Source: Nematopogon swammerdamellus (taxonomy: Eukaryota; Arthropoda; Insecta; Lepidoptera; Adelidae). From it: a stretch of 64,000 nucleotides of DNA. Below, one piece after another: positions 44,294-55,147 of this stretch. Below the pieces are notes generated by a model. The model was given only the letters and a program-made list of their open reading frames with translations, did not search any database and was not told the origin of the DNA. The translations under genes and the position numbers were made by a program. The stretch is taken from positions 28,103,558 to 28,167,557 of the forward strand of contig OX336336.1 of the NCBI GenBank assembly GCA_946902875.1. Reading direction: 5' to 3'. Position 1 is the first letter of the stretch, and each line of letters begins with the position of its first letter.

Positions 44294-45640
44294 GATTATT
44301 TTGTATATTTCACTGTTGTATTACTCTCGTTTCTTTTCGTGTACTTATTTCGTTCAATTATGTGTACTCATTTTTTTTGTTAATGTGGAAATGAAAAATT
44401 TACACTTAGAAAAGTTTGAGAAATCTAAAAATTTGTAAGAAATAACTGTAGGATGAGCAACTGATTATGTTGTATATTTCACTGCTGTATTACTCTCGTT
44501 TCTTTTCGTGTACTTTTTTCGTTTAATTATGTGTACTAATTTTTTTTTGTTAATGTGGAAATGAAAAATTTACACTTAGAAAAGTTTGAGAAATCTAAAA
44601 ATTTGTAAGAAATAACTGTAGGATGAGCAACTGATTATGTTGTATATTTCACTGCTGTATTACTCTCGTTTTTTTTCGTGTACTTTTTTCGTTCAATTAT
44701 GTGTACTCATTTTTTTTGTTAATGTGGAAATGGAAAATTTACACTTAGAAAAGTTTGAGAAATCTAAAAATTTGTAAGAAATAACTGTAGGATGAGCAAC
44801 TGATTATGTTGTATATTTCACTGCTGTATTACTCTCGTTTCTTTTCGTGTACTTTTTTGGTTCAATTATGTGTACTCATATTTTTTGTTAATGTGGAAAT
44901 GAAAAATTTACACTTAGAAAAAATTGAGAAATCTAAAAAATTGTAAGAAATAACTGTAGGATGAGCATCTGATTATGTTGTATATTTCACTGCTGTATTA
45001 CTCTCGTTTCTTTTCGTGTACTTTTTTCGTTCAATTATGTGTACTCATTTTTTTTTGTTAATGTGGAAATGAAAAATATACACTTAGAAAAATTTGAGAA
45101 ATCTAAAAATTTGTAAGAAATAACTGTAAGATGAGCAACTGATTATGTTGTATATTTCACTGCTGTATTACTCTCGTTTCTTTTCGTGTACTTTTTTCGT
45201 TAAATTATGTGTACTAATTTTTTTGTTAATGTGGAAATGAAAAATTTACACTAAGAAACGTTTGAGAAATCTAAAAATTTGTGAGAAATAACTGTAGGAT
45301 GAGCATCTTATTATGTAGTATATTTCACTACTGTATTACTCTCGTTTCTTTTCGTGTACTTTTTGCGTTCACTTATGTGTACTCATTTTTTTTGTTAATG
45401 TGGAAATGAAAAATTTACACTTAGAAAAGTTTTTTTTTTGAAAAATCTAAATTGAAATTGAGAAATCTAAAAATTTGTAAGAAATAACTGTAGGATGAGC
45501 AACTGATTATGTTGTATATTTCACTGCTGTATACCTTTCGTTTCTTTTCGTGTACTTTTTTCGTTCAATTATGTGTACTCATTTTTTTTGACAATGTGGA
45601 AATATAAAAATAACTAAGAAATCTAAAGATTTTTTATTAT
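44294..45640. repeat. About 170-bp tandem repeat, eight copies
   Basis: ttgtatatttcactg recurs at 44301, 44470, 44640, 44809, 44978, 45148, 45316 (variant) and 45512. One late unit has a 27-bp insertion. AT-rich with an A/T-run core. It begins about 450 bp after the gene 1 stop codon. Confidence 0.95.
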
Positions 45641-45792
45641 TTGTTGTTATATCGGCCATAATAACAAATATTCTGTGGACATTTGAACGGGCTACCTATT
45701 ACGGTTCAAGAGATACAGCCCTCGGACAGACAGACAGACAGACGGCGTAGGCTTAGTAATAGGGTCCCGTACGACGGATACGGAACCGGATG
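45639..45792 (+). repeat. Repeat P, end part
   Basis: From ttatatcggccataataaca to gatacggaaccgg; immediately follows the 170-bp satellite. Confidence 0.7.
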
Positions 45793-45827
45793 GGCGAACA
45801 ATCTGTGAAGCTACCGTGTATATGTGA

Positions 45828-46105
45828 CCGAGGTTCGGATTCCTCGTAAAACTGTAGGTCCCTTCCCTCCTAACTTACTTGGTGGTAGGGTTTAACCCGC
45901 CCGGGTTGGTACCACCGCACTGAATGAAACGTCGGTTGAAACGGCTATGTAAATAGTTTGTGTTTTCCGACCAGTTCAGTGTAGCCGGCACGATCAAAGG
46001 GGGAAGCATTGACATGGCACCTAGTTCACCCGGTGTTATGGGCTGACATCACGGACGTTGTAGGTGATGTAGCCAACAGTGGCAGTTTCCATAAAAAAAA
46101 AAACT
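45828..46105 (+). mobile_element. SINE-B, lacking most of the head
   Basis: Starts at the B box and runs through core and tail to poly(A). Adjoins a repeat-P fragment. Confidence 0.75.
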
Positions 46106-46289
46106 AACTTTATGCCCAGAGTTGGCCATACTGTAGACGATGTCGACATATTTGTGCGTATTCTCATTCGCTGTAGATGTCGACATGCGATAGAGGCGCT
46201 TAGTGATCGATCACAGATCTGGAGAATAAAAAAACGTTTAAAAAAGCAGGCCAAGTGCGAGTCGGACTCGCGTAACGAATGTCAAAATG

Positions 46290-46640
46290 CTAGCCTCGGT
46301 ATAGCTCAGTGGTGCGGTCGGTCGATTGGTTGTTAAGCACACCTAGGCGCGGTCAGTACTTGGATGGGTGACCGCTCGATCGTTGGAGGCTGACCGTGGT
46401 TCAGATTCCACGTAAAACTGTACGTCCCTTCCCTTCTAACCTTATTAGGTGGTAGGGTTTATCCCGTCCGCACTGGATGAAACGTAAATAGTTTGTGTTT
46501 TCCGTCCAGTTCAGTGTAGCCGACATGAAATGAAGGGAAGCACTGGCATAGCACCTAGTTGACCCGTGGTGTTATGGGCTGACATCACGGATGCAGTAGG
46601 AGATGTAGCCAACCGTGTTTCCATAAAAAAATAAAATAAA
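46290..46640 (+). mobile_element. SINE-B, complete head
   Basis: A box TAGCTCAGTGG at 46302-46312, a 5S-like segment at 46332-46377 and B box at 46398-46409, followed by a partly deleted core, tail and A-rich end. Confidence 0.82.
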
Positions 46641-46954
46641 AAAAAGGAAACCGCCAATTAGTTAATTCTATTTATTGATCCAATTCGTATTATCACATCA
46701 CAACCCACCTCACTTTGTAAAACCACGTTCAGCTGAGTACCATACCGTACAAATTCCGTGATTAGGTACTGTGTGGGGTCGGTACTTAATAAGAATAATC
46801 CCACTGCATCTCTCCCCGTGCATGTCGTAAAAGGCGACTAAGGGATAAGCGGCCTGCAGACACCCCGGTCGACTTGTGGCTTTCATGGAAGACATAGGCT
46901 GGCTGGGGTAGCTGGAGACTGCGGAGTTTTGCACGAAGGTCCCCAACCAAGCGG

Positions 46955-47163
46955 GAGTAGTACCTACAACATTCATAATGTCAGTCCATAACGCCGGGTG
47001 AACTTGGTGCCACGTCAGTGCTTCCCTTCGGCCGTGCCGGCTACACTGAACTGGACGGAAAACACAAACTATTTACATGGTCGTTTCGACCGACCTTTCA
47101 TTCAGTGCGGTGGTACCAACCCGGGCGAGATAAACCCTACCACCTAGTAATATAAGAAGGGAG
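46955..47163 (-). mobile_element. SINE-B core and tail fragment
   Basis: Complement of tail and core; truncated before the head. Confidence 0.7.
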
Positions 47164-47432
47164 TCATATACCTTAGTCGCCTTTTACGACATACACGGGG
47201 AGAGATGCAGTGGGGCTATTCTTTTAAAGTACCGGCACCACACGGTATATACGATAGAGCGAAAACAAAAATAACTCATACTTAATTTTACAGATTAACA
47301 GGGGGCTTGTGACTTACATTACATAAGGTCTAAAGAATAACGTGTAAACTTAAAAACATTGGCAAAGATAATGCTGAACAAACACGTTTCTTGTATGGGG
47401 ATGCATTATTTTTTTTATTATTCGTTAGCATA

Positions 47433-47995
47433 TTTTTTTTTTATGTAAACTGACACGGTTGGCTACATCACCTACAACATCCGTGATGTCAGCCCATAAC
47501 ACCGGGTGAACTGGGTGCAGTGTCAGTGCTTCCCTCCATTTCATGTCGGCTACACTGAACTGGACGGAAAACACGAACTATTTACATTCGCACGTTTCGT
47601 TCAGAGCGGTGGTACCAACCCGGCCGGGATAAACCCTACAACCTCAGCCTCCAACGGTCGAGCGGTTACCCATCCAAGTCTAGAACTATAAAAAAGGTAT
47701 GGACGCCGGACTGTCAAATGCTTGTATGAGAACTAGCGTTGCCGTGTTGCGGGGAGCGGAGTGTACTTACCGATGATAAGATATTCCACTATTGTGCACA
47801 CTAAACTTGACTGTAGTGTTTTTACACGTAAACACAGAGTATGCGGGCATTTTAAACAGGTCACGCGCCACGGGCCACCGCGCGACCGTCCAATGAAACA
47901 AGTATGCTTTTACTTATATCGTGCTACGCTGGCGAGGATAGGGTTCGGAGTCCATACCTTTTTTATCGTTCTAGTACTGAGCTATCGAGGCTATC
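47433..47995 (-). mobile_element. SINE-B interrupted by an inverted-repeat MITE
   Basis: Tail and core at 47433-47679. The 5S-like head is cut at ccaag, and the rest (tactgagctatcgaggct) resumes at 47975. Confidence 0.7.
47680..47974. mobile_element. MITE with about 27-bp inverted ends, within SINE-B
   Basis: Left CTAGAACTATAAAAAAGGTA and right, inverted, CTAGAACGATAAAAAAGGTA, continuing through tggac. Inserted between ccaag and tactg of a SINE-B 5S-like segment. TSD unclear. Confidence 0.75.
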
Positions 47996-48261
47996 TCCCA
48001 ATTATCCAAGTCAATAATCAATATACGTACGATCTAATTAAACGCGTGATTAGAGGAGATTGTCCACTAGGTAATTACTTCCAAATTGTATTGATTACGG
48101 ACTAAATTCGATTAATTAATTGATAACTCGCACATTACGATTTGTGAGCTCAGCCGGTTTGCAGTTCTCACTCCGCTCAACAACCAAAAAGGTAGGCCTT
48201 ATGTTATTTATTACTTTACTAGCAATTGCCCGCGGCTTCGCTCGCGTAAAAATCGTATTTA

Positions 48262-49066
48262 ATAAAAACCGGCCAAGTGCGAGTCGAACTCGCGCGCCGA
48301 GGGTCCCGTATCGCCATGTCACGGCTAGCGCTACTCACGCCATCTAGATGGCGTGTTATGAAATGCTTCATATTACTTAATGTCATGCTTCATAATCTAT
48401 TCGGTAGATGGCGCGCGCGCATACACTTTTTGGTTTCTTCTATGGGAACTCCCGTGAATTTTTTACTTTTTCTTATTTTTATTATTTTGTTGTTATATCG
48501 GCCAAAATAACACATTTTTTGTGAAAATTTCAACGGGCTACCTATTACGGTTTAAGAGATACAGCCATTGGCGTATCTAGGGTTATTTTCCAGGGTGGGC
48601 CTGGCCCCTGAAAAGCGATGGCCGATGAAGCCGAAACCCGATGTACCTACGCAATAAAAGTAGTTAATTTGAACTTGAAGTGGTTGAGCCGTATTTCGAC
48701 CATTGATTTCGGAAAGTTTCTTTACCTAAACAAATTTAAAGAAAAACATTTTTTTAAAGTGTTTATTTTGATTACCTGGATGGAAATGGAATTTTATGTT
48801 GATTCCTCAGCTGTAGATTATTTAAGTGTTTTTGTGTGAAATTATTTAAGTGCCCACCCTAGAATTTTGGGTTGGCAACCCAACATCCTGGGGTGGGCAC
48901 CAGACACTTCTGGGGTGGGCCGTGCCCACCCGGCCCCCCCTCTATATACGCCAATGGATACAGCCATAGGACAGACGGACGGACGGACAGACAGACGGAC
49001 AGACAGACAGACAGACGGCGTAGGCTTAGTAATAGGGTGCCGTACCTGATACGGAACCCTAAAAAA
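48262..49066 (+). repeat. Repeat P split by the hAT MITE
   Basis: Parts 48262-48565 and 48957-49066. The (GACA/GACG)n run and cggaaccctaaaa end are present. Confidence 0.75.
48566..48956. mobile_element. hAT MITE with 8-bp TSD
   Basis: Ends CATTGGCGTATCTAGG and, inverted, CATTGGCGTATATAGAGG. GATACAGC is duplicated at 48558-48565 and 48957-48964. 391 bp, inserted in a repeat-P copy. Right half has short repeats of tggggtggg type. Confidence 0.88.
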
Positions 49067-49676
49067 GAAGAAAGTAAGTAAGTAAGAAAGAAGGCGGAGC
49101 TGCGTTCCTGCGTTACCTTTATTTCGGCGCGCGGAACAATTCGGTTTGTATGAGAGCCACATCTTAGCGTAACAGGAACTAAATATTATTCAGCCTATCC
49201 TGTGTCCCGTATAGTTAAATGTGCTTGTACTAAGTTTCATCGAATTCGGATGATCGGCTTAAGAGTTATGGAGGAAGATACATACATACACATACAGAAA
49301 ATATTTCTAAAAATCCTAAATTTAGTTTTAGTATCTTTAGTATCTCTTTACATAGAGTCTACAAACGCAGTACTTCCTTACCTTTAATAAAATCCAACGT
49401 CTGCTTTCTGTCTGTATGTATGTATGTCTGTCTGCCCGCTTATAACACGAGAACCACTGAACCTATTTTAATACAGTTTGCTTCTACGGATAGCTTGGTT
49501 CTTCCCATCAATTATAGGCTACATTTAATCACGTTAAATGGCTTATGAGGTTAGCAGAGAAGTCAAATATGAGAGCGGGCGGAGCCGCGGGCACAGCTAG
49601 TATCTCATAAAGCAAAGTAATCCTTAGTTACTCCATGACCATCCATTACAGATTTATTATTAGTATTGATTGATAA
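49067..49676 (-). mobile_element. Helitron-like with a second Helitron nested inside
   Basis: Outer parts 49067-49390 and 49603-49676 (-). The insert 49391-49602 (+) ends ggagccgcgggcacag-CTAG followed by T. Confidence 0.6.
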
Positions 49677-49754
49677 TTGGTTTCTCGGAAACCGCTCTAA
49701 CGAAATTTTTTATTTAGATACTTAATGTAATTTTTTTTAAGAAGTTTATCTAGA

Positions 49755-50159
49755 TTTTTTTTTTATGTAATCCGGTATGGGTGGCTGAGTCGGAGGGGCC
49801 AAAGCACATGCTCTTACCAGCCAATATCACCTCCGAGAAGGTAGGTGCCATACCGGAGACTTCCCTGGATTGCTGGCTATACTGGACTAGAGGAGAACAC
49901 AACCGAGGTTGCTTGCGGCCATCTTACATTCAGTACGGTGGTACCAACCCAGTCGGCTACAATTTGAGCCTACCACCTAGTAAGGGGCAAGGGAAGGGAC
50001 CTACAGTTTTACACCGGTTGCGAACGGTGAAGCAGCGGGTGTAGGTATGCACGTAAATTTTTTCGTCAGAAAAAACTCATTGGTACACGCCGACCGGATT
50101 CGAACCTCGGACCTCCCGCAAGAGAAGCCGATGCCCAAACCACTCGGCCACCCGCCGCT
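49755..50159 (-). mobile_element. SINE-A, complete copy
   Basis: Poly(T), tail, core and full tRNA-like head in reverse. This uninterrupted copy is the reference for the LINE- and errantivirus-interrupted ones. Confidence 0.85.
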
Positions 50160-50243
50160 TAGATACGCTTAGACACCCTTCATTTCATGCCGGCTACACT
50201 GATTGAGCAAATTGGAAATTTGAACGAATAAAATTTCGCGTAT

Positions 50244-50288
50244 TGCCCGTGGTACCATCAGGTTGTACACCCAGTGGTACCACGGGCA
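50244..50288. repeat. Short inverted repeat upstream of gene 2
   Basis: GCCCGTGGTACCA and TGGTACCACGGGC form a 13-bp stem. The block is absent from the matching position of gene 1, so it entered gene 2's upstream region after duplication. Confidence 0.55.
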
Positions 50289-50380
50289 TTTTTTTTTTGC
50301 CCGTAGTACACCCAGTGCGCAGTTGCTTGCTTCTTTGCTGCAGGAGTGATAAAGTCTCAAGGTATTATTGCAGGTGAAAC

Positions 50381-50474
50381 ATGAAGGCGACGATCATATG
50401 TTGCTTGCTCGCATTGGGCGGCGCGCTAGCACTACCTCCAAATATTTTCAACCGAAACATAGAAACTCTAAACC
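50381..50474 (+). CDS. Gene 2 exon 1
   Basis: 94 nt, one codon shorter than gene 1 exon 1 within the signal peptide, with the same donor context (ctaaacc then GTAAGT). Confidence 0.82.
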
Positions 50475-53400
50475 GTAAGTACACCAATTAAATTTCTCAC
50501 TTTTTTGTTACCAGACTGACTGCCAAAACGAGGATTATGATTTTTAACCCCCGACCCAAAAAGAGGGGTGGTATAGTTTAACGTGTGCGTGTATGAGTGT
50601 ATCTGTCTGTGGCACCATAGCTCCCAAACGGATGGACCGATTTGGATGCGGGTTTTTTTTCGGGATGGTTCTTATCTATGTTTGTAATTAAGTCTTAAAA
50701 AGTGGACCGACTTGCATGCGGTTTTTTGTAAAAAAGCTTATAATAAAAGCGAGAATAAAAGTCAAATTACAAATTAAAAAAAAACCCCGACCTTGTCAAA
50801 TGTTTTATTTTAGCAATTAATTATTTTCAAATTTATTTTGTCGTTAAGTATTATGTTATTACATTACATACATACATACATATCACACACGCTGAATCCC
50901 GACAATCGGGGTAAGCAGAGTAATCGGTGTTGTGCTGAAAGAACTCTGGTAAATTGCAGCACAACACCGACCACCACGTTTCGCAAAGTATTCGGACAAG
51001 ATTAAATCGATCAAGCAGCAAGTAAGGCACGAAGACCAACCTGCTGCATGACTCGGTGGAAGTTCCGTGCCAAGGTGAGAGGTGGCGAGCCTGTCGCCCT
51101 TTAGCACGGCATCTTGTCCTTATCCCTTAGTCGCCTTTTACGACATGCACGGGGAGAGATGCAGTGGGGCTATTCTTTTTAAGTACCGAACCCACACGGT
51201 ACGGTATGTTATTCTATATTATGTAGTAAAGGAAACCGAACATTGAAGTCACCGCATATTATTATTGGTTTGTTGTTATTACTATTATTTCATACAAGAC
51301 TTCTTCTAATTGTGAAAGATCGATAACAAATTAGATACCTATGTAACTTTACTAAAGTACTATTTAGTAAAGTTACATATGTAGGTATCTAATTTTATTC
51401 ATTTTTAAGTTTACGGATTAACAGTAGGTTTAGAGACTTACATATTAAGTCGACGTTTCGCCCGCTACGTCACGGGCTTCACCAGGAACTGCGGGAGTTC
51501 CTGGAGCCGACGTCTGGTGTCCGTTGTACCAGACGTCAAACTGCTCTTTTTCGAAGATTGTAGCTGTGGGTAGGTTGCACAGTATTCGGCAGCGGTGTTA
51601 GATCGCGATCCGTACATCGTACGAAGTCCCGGCTGCACACAACACTCACTTTGTCTTCAGACGCTGGCTTGGCGGAAGATCTTGCAGATGTGTACTGTGA
51701 CAGCACGGGCAGCCAAGAAGGTGATAAGTTCATACTGTCGTCCCTGTTGAAATTTCGGTGCCTGGTGATTTCGATGGCTTCCCTACGCCTAGTCAGGGAA
51801 GCCATCGAAATCACCAGGCACAGAAATTTCAACAGGGACGACAGTATGAACTTATCACCTTCTTGGCTGCCCGTGCTGTCACAGTACACATCTGCAAGAT
51901 CTTCCGCCAAGCCAGCGTCTGAAGACAAAGTGAGTGTTGTGTGCAGCCGGGACTTCGTACGATGTACGGATCGCGATCTAACACCGCTGCCGAATACTGT
52001 GCAACCTACCCACAGCTACAATCTTCGAAAAAGAGCAGTTTGACGTCTGGTACAACGGACACCAGACGTCGGCTCCAGGAACTCCCGCAGTTCCTGATGA
52101 AGCCCGTGACGTAGCGGGCGAAACGTCGACTTAATATGTAAGTCTCTAAACCTACTGTTAATCCGTAAACTTAAAAATGAATATAATTAATAACAGTGTA
52201 AACTTAAAAACATTGGTATCTAATTTGTTATCGATCTTTCACAATTAGAAGAAGTCTTGTATGAAATAATAGTAATAACAACAAACCAATAATAATATGC
52301 GGTGACTTCAATGTTCGGTTTCCTTTACTACATAATATAGAATAACATACCGTACCGTGTGGGTAAACACTATTGTTGCAATTTTTTTTTATTGCGAAAA
52401 ATAAATATGTTCTCCTTTCTGTCTTCTTTCTTGAACATCGAAACAGACACTAAAGAATAATGCAATAATTTGTGCAGAGCCCCGCAATGTTGTGGAGAAC
52501 GTGTTCCTTGATCTGCTGGAGGAACTGCGCCAGCTGATGCTAGACGGCAACGACGACGTTCCGGTCCTGGACCCCTTCCACCAAGATGAACTTCTACTCG
52601 ACCTGGCCGACCTTGGCATTCGGTGAGTTGGCGAAACCGCACCATTCTCACGATACGTTCTGTAATTTTTAACCCCCGACGCAAAAGGAGTCATAAGTTT
52701 GACACGTCCGTCTGTCTGTCTGTCTGTGTGCGTGTCTGGCTGTGTATCTGTCTGTGGCGTCGTAGTTTTTTTTATTATAGAAACTGACACGGTTGGCTAC
52801 ATCACCTACAACAACCGTGATGTCAGCCCATAACACCGGGTGAACCAGGTGAAATGTCAGTGCTTCGCTTCATTTCATGTAGCTCCCAAACGGATGAACC
52901 AATTTGGATGCGGGTTTTTTTATTAGAAAGCTGGTTTAACCAGGTGATTCGTAGCTATATTAGTAATCAAGTAATAAAGTAATTTTGTAGTAATAACAAT
53001 TTACGTCTCACGGATGGAAAGATTTGAAAGCGGTTTTTTAAAAGGTTGAAATAAAAGTTAATATACAAATTTAAAGAACCCGCGATCTTTAAAAATTCAA
53101 AAATACTTATATAAAAACTAATAAAAAATAAAATCTCAGAGCTGCGCGTGTATTTACTTTGCCGTCTTCCGACTCCTTTAAGTAAGTAAATGGAAATTAT
53201 TTTTGACTTTTTAAGAATCGGCGATTTTTATACATATTACTTAAGTCGGTGGTCTAATAATGTATTCTACTACCTAGAGGCATCGCTACGCAGAAAGATA
53301 CAGAGAAATTGGGTCCCAACAGCTGAGGTATGAGGTAAGGTAGCAGTGAGGCGGATTGCAAAGCCGAGCGGTAGATGGGAGCTCGCGCGGGGCGGGAGGC

Positions 53401-54291
53401 GAGCGGGAGAGAAGCTAGCGGGCGAAGAGTTCGGTTATATATAACGCCAGCCAAGGCCAACCCAACACGACGGTGGTGGCGCGTGCAACGAGTTCGGCTG
53501 CTCGCGATCGACTGGTCTCAACTGGCCAATTTGGTCTCAACTCGGTGGAGCCATGCCAGAGACCCATATTAGCTCACTGACTTAAGGATGTTAATTTTAT
53601 CACGGTACACTTCGTCTCTTTCTTTTGGCACTCTGTATGTTCTTTTTAATGTAAAGCAACATGGGTGGCTGTGCCGAGAGACCAATGGTGCAGTCGACAG
53701 AGCCAAAATCACCTCTCCTCGCGAAACTACGCTAAGTTCGGTGTCATGCCAGCAGACATGCGGTCTGTTGCTAGGCTACTAACCTTGAAGACACTCACAC
53801 GTTTGACATTTAAAAGGGGGTTGTTTGAACTTGTAATTTAACTTTTATTTCAGGTTTATAAAATAAGACCGCTTTCAAATCGGTCCATCCGTGAGACATA
53901 ATTTTATTTACACCTGTGATCCTTGATCAGGATGATCCTGATTAAGCATTACCTACAATCCTGATGTGTGTGGGAAGAGCATCCGCTAGGCGGGACGACG
54001 ACATCAAGTACGTCGGCGAAAAGCAGTGGTTCCGTATCGCTGAAGGCCGGGAGGACTGGAGGAAAATTGGAGAGGCGTATGTCCAGCAGTGGACGTATAC
54101 ACGCTGACTGACTGACTGACACATAATATACATATACCGCTTACCGTGGTGTTGTTACAGAGGCCACCTGAACATCCGCGACCTGGTAGCGAACAACCTC
54201 AGCACGTTCGTGGTGGACAATCTCCGTTTCGGTCTTCTGACCTGGCGTTTGGACTTCGACGTGAAAATTCCTGTCCTGGAGATCCTGGCAG
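50381..54291 (+). CDS. Gene 2, partial tandem paralogue of gene 1 (exons 1-3 visible)
   Basis: Exons 50381-50474, 52478-52622 and 54161-54291 match gene 1 exons 1-3 in length, phase and most residues. The signal peptide keeps KATI, CLLALGGALA; the LDPF motif and the DFDVKIP strand are retained. Differences include RHL to QPR and GIG to GIR at exon junctions. No exon 4-7 equivalents are found to 64000. Intron 3 here is interrupted by an R2-like element and Helitron pieces, so the remaining exons may lie beyond the window or be lost. Exon 3 ends in the same phase-1 donor as gene 1, so the visible part is not broken. The role would be the same as gene 1: secreted lipid-binding protein, ligand unknown. 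Confidence 0.75.
50548..50790 (+). repeat. Repeat I in gene 2 intron 1
   Basis: acccccgacccaaaaagagg, ccatagctcccaaacggatg, ggaccgatttggatgcgg. Also in gene 1 intron 1 (19135-19440) and at 52672-53220, so partly ancestral to both genes. Confidence 0.55.
50862..51207 (-). repeat. Repeat C, complete copy
   Basis: About 345 bp from a (CATA)n end to gtaccgaacccacacggta. Its last bases are included in the Penelope palindrome. Confidence 0.75.
51449..51514 (-). ncRNA. Hammerhead-like motif, left arm, mutated core
   Basis: Same layout on the minus strand but the core reads CTGGTGA (51479-51485), a change at a conserved adenine that would be expected to abolish cleavage. Confidence 0.55.
51536..51784 (-). 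pseudogene. Penelope-like ORF C-terminus, left arm
   Basis: Mirror copy of 51795-52043. Open frames that run across the palindrome centre on both strands are chance extensions. Confidence 0.72.
51795..52043 (+). pseudogene. Penelope-like ORF C-terminus, right arm
   Basis: About 83 residues: REAIEITRHRNFNRDDSMNL, then SPSWLPVL and a basic end HSYNLRKRAV. The REAIEI...NFNRDD...W pattern is the region after the GIY-YIG endonuclease in Penelope proteins. RT and most of EN are absent. Confidence 0.72.
52065..52130 (+). ncRNA. Hammerhead-like motif, right arm
   Basis: GUC at 52068-52070, core CTGATGA (52094-52100), stem II GCCCG/CGGGC, GAAAC (52120-52124), stem III GACGT/ACGTC. Stem I is not clean: the nearest hairpin (GGAACT/AGTTCC) overlaps the core. 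Penelope-like elements are known to encode hammerheads. Confidence 0.6.
52478..52622 (+). CDS. Gene 2 exon 2
   Basis: 145 nt between TTGTGCAG and GTGAGT. The preceding intron end resembles gene 1 at 30505-30625, confirming a duplication that included introns. Confidence 0.85.
52767..52880 (-). mobile_element. SINE-B tail fragment in gene 2 intron 2
   Basis: Poly(T) and about 100 bp of tail, inserted within a Repeat-I sequence. Confidence 0.7.
53279..53440 (-). repeat. Repeat L, inverted copy
   Basis: The reverse complement aligns with 54660-54830 (gcctcccgccccgcgcgag, ccgcctcac-gctacctta). Confidence 0.65.
53653..53815 (-). mobile_element. 5'-truncated copy of the same LINE
   Basis: The reverse complement matches the LINE end from VFKRR through the stop and 3' UTR to the ttcacat-like tail, with scattered substitutions. 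Lies in gene 2 intron 2. Confidence 0.8.
54035..54120 (+). pseudogene. RTE-type LINE 3' end with CTGA repeat
   Basis: gaggcgtatgtccagcagtg followed by a short ctgactgactgac run, just upstream of gene 2 exon 3. Confidence 0.55.
54161..54291 (+). CDS. Gene 2 exon 3
   Basis: 131 nt between GTTACAG and GTAAAT. Same phase and nearly the same sequence as gene 1 exon 3. Confidence 0.87.
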
Positions 54292-54425
54292 GTAAATAAT
54301 GTTTTCCTATTAGGTTTCTATACCCGGATGGTAGCCTAATTACTCTACGCCATCCGTCTGTCTGTCCTACTTTTAAAGGGCTGTATCTTTTGAACCGTAA
54401 TAGGTAGCCGGTTGAAATTTTCACA

Positions 54426-54869
54426 TAAACTAGATAACTCACTCGGCCAACTAATATGTTCAAACGAGTTGCGGTTCACGGTCCTCAAGTCTCTTAGTCG
54501 AGCGCGAGAGGCCGCAGCGCGCAGTCGTCGCCTGCCTGCTGCGATCGCGCCTCGCCTACTTTAAACTAATACATTTACACATCTTCGTCGATGCGAAGGT
54601 GCAATGGCGAATCTGGAGATGAAGTGTTAGAATGAAAAGACAATATGCACACCGACGCACGAGTGCGATCGTACTCCCTACCCCTTGCCTCTCTCCCGCA
54701 AGCTTCCCGCCCCGCGCGAGCCCCCCACACCGGCCGCCAGACCGTCTCCCGCACGCTCCCCTCTTCTGCTCGGCTCTGCGCTCCGCCTCACCGCTACCTT
54801 ACCCCATACCTCAGCCGCTGGGATACCGCTTCTCTGTATATTTCTTCGGACCTATAACTCTATATATAA
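54426..54869 (+). repeat. Repeat L, GC-rich
   Basis: Not present in gene 1 intron 3. Its right half (ctccgcctcaccgctacctt and around) matches the reverse complement of 53279-53440. No recognisable coding capacity; could be a 5' part of the R2-like unit or a host of its insertion. Confidence 0.5.
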
Positions 54870-54872
54870 CTA

Positions 54873-55042
54873 AGTCAACGCAGACTAGCTGACGAGGGCT
54901 TGAAGCGAGCCGAAACGTGAAGCATGCGCGGGAAATTTAGAGTGGCCACTCGCTAGTCCCGGCCTCGATTAATACCCTCCTCTACTGCCGATGGGCCCGG
55001 ATATGTTCGGTGAAGCCATCGCAAGCTTAGATCCACACCTTC
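54873..55042 (+). repeat. 5' copy of 170-bp direct repeat
   Basis: Identical by eye to 57127-57296. Upstream it reads ctaagtc (54870-54876), one extra A compared with the 3' copy, and lacks the GUC before the cleavage position. Confidence 0.9.
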
Positions 55043-55147
55043 GAAACAAGACAGCCCGGAGAGACGGGATGACGCTGGAAAGACAGCTGGCGACCGGGAA
55101 AGACCGTTGACGAATGGGAAAGTCCATTTGACGACCGGGAAAGACTG

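Larger units (their letters stand above)
51191..52363. mobile_element. 1.17-kb palindrome of two Penelope-like 3' ends
   Basis: Arms 51191-51784 and 51795-52363 are near-identical inverted copies around a 10-bp spacer. Each arm holds the end of a Penelope-like ORF, a hammerhead-like motif and flanking AT-rich sequence. The left arm also has a small extra hairpin at 51332-51392. Head-to-head partial copies are a known habit of Penelope elements. It lies in gene 2 intron 1. Confidence 0.82.

Noticed and set aside
46302..46409. 5S rRNA gene
   Set aside because: Only the internal control part of 5S is present, inside a SINE head with tRNA boxes.
51536..52043. Two 130-codon frames on opposite strands as separate genes
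   Set aside because: They are mirror images of one Penelope C-terminus crossing the palindrome centre.
54870..54930. Functional hammerhead at the upstream repeat copy
   Set aside because: The GUC and stem III 5' strand are absent there and stem I has an extra A; only the downstream copy has a full motif.
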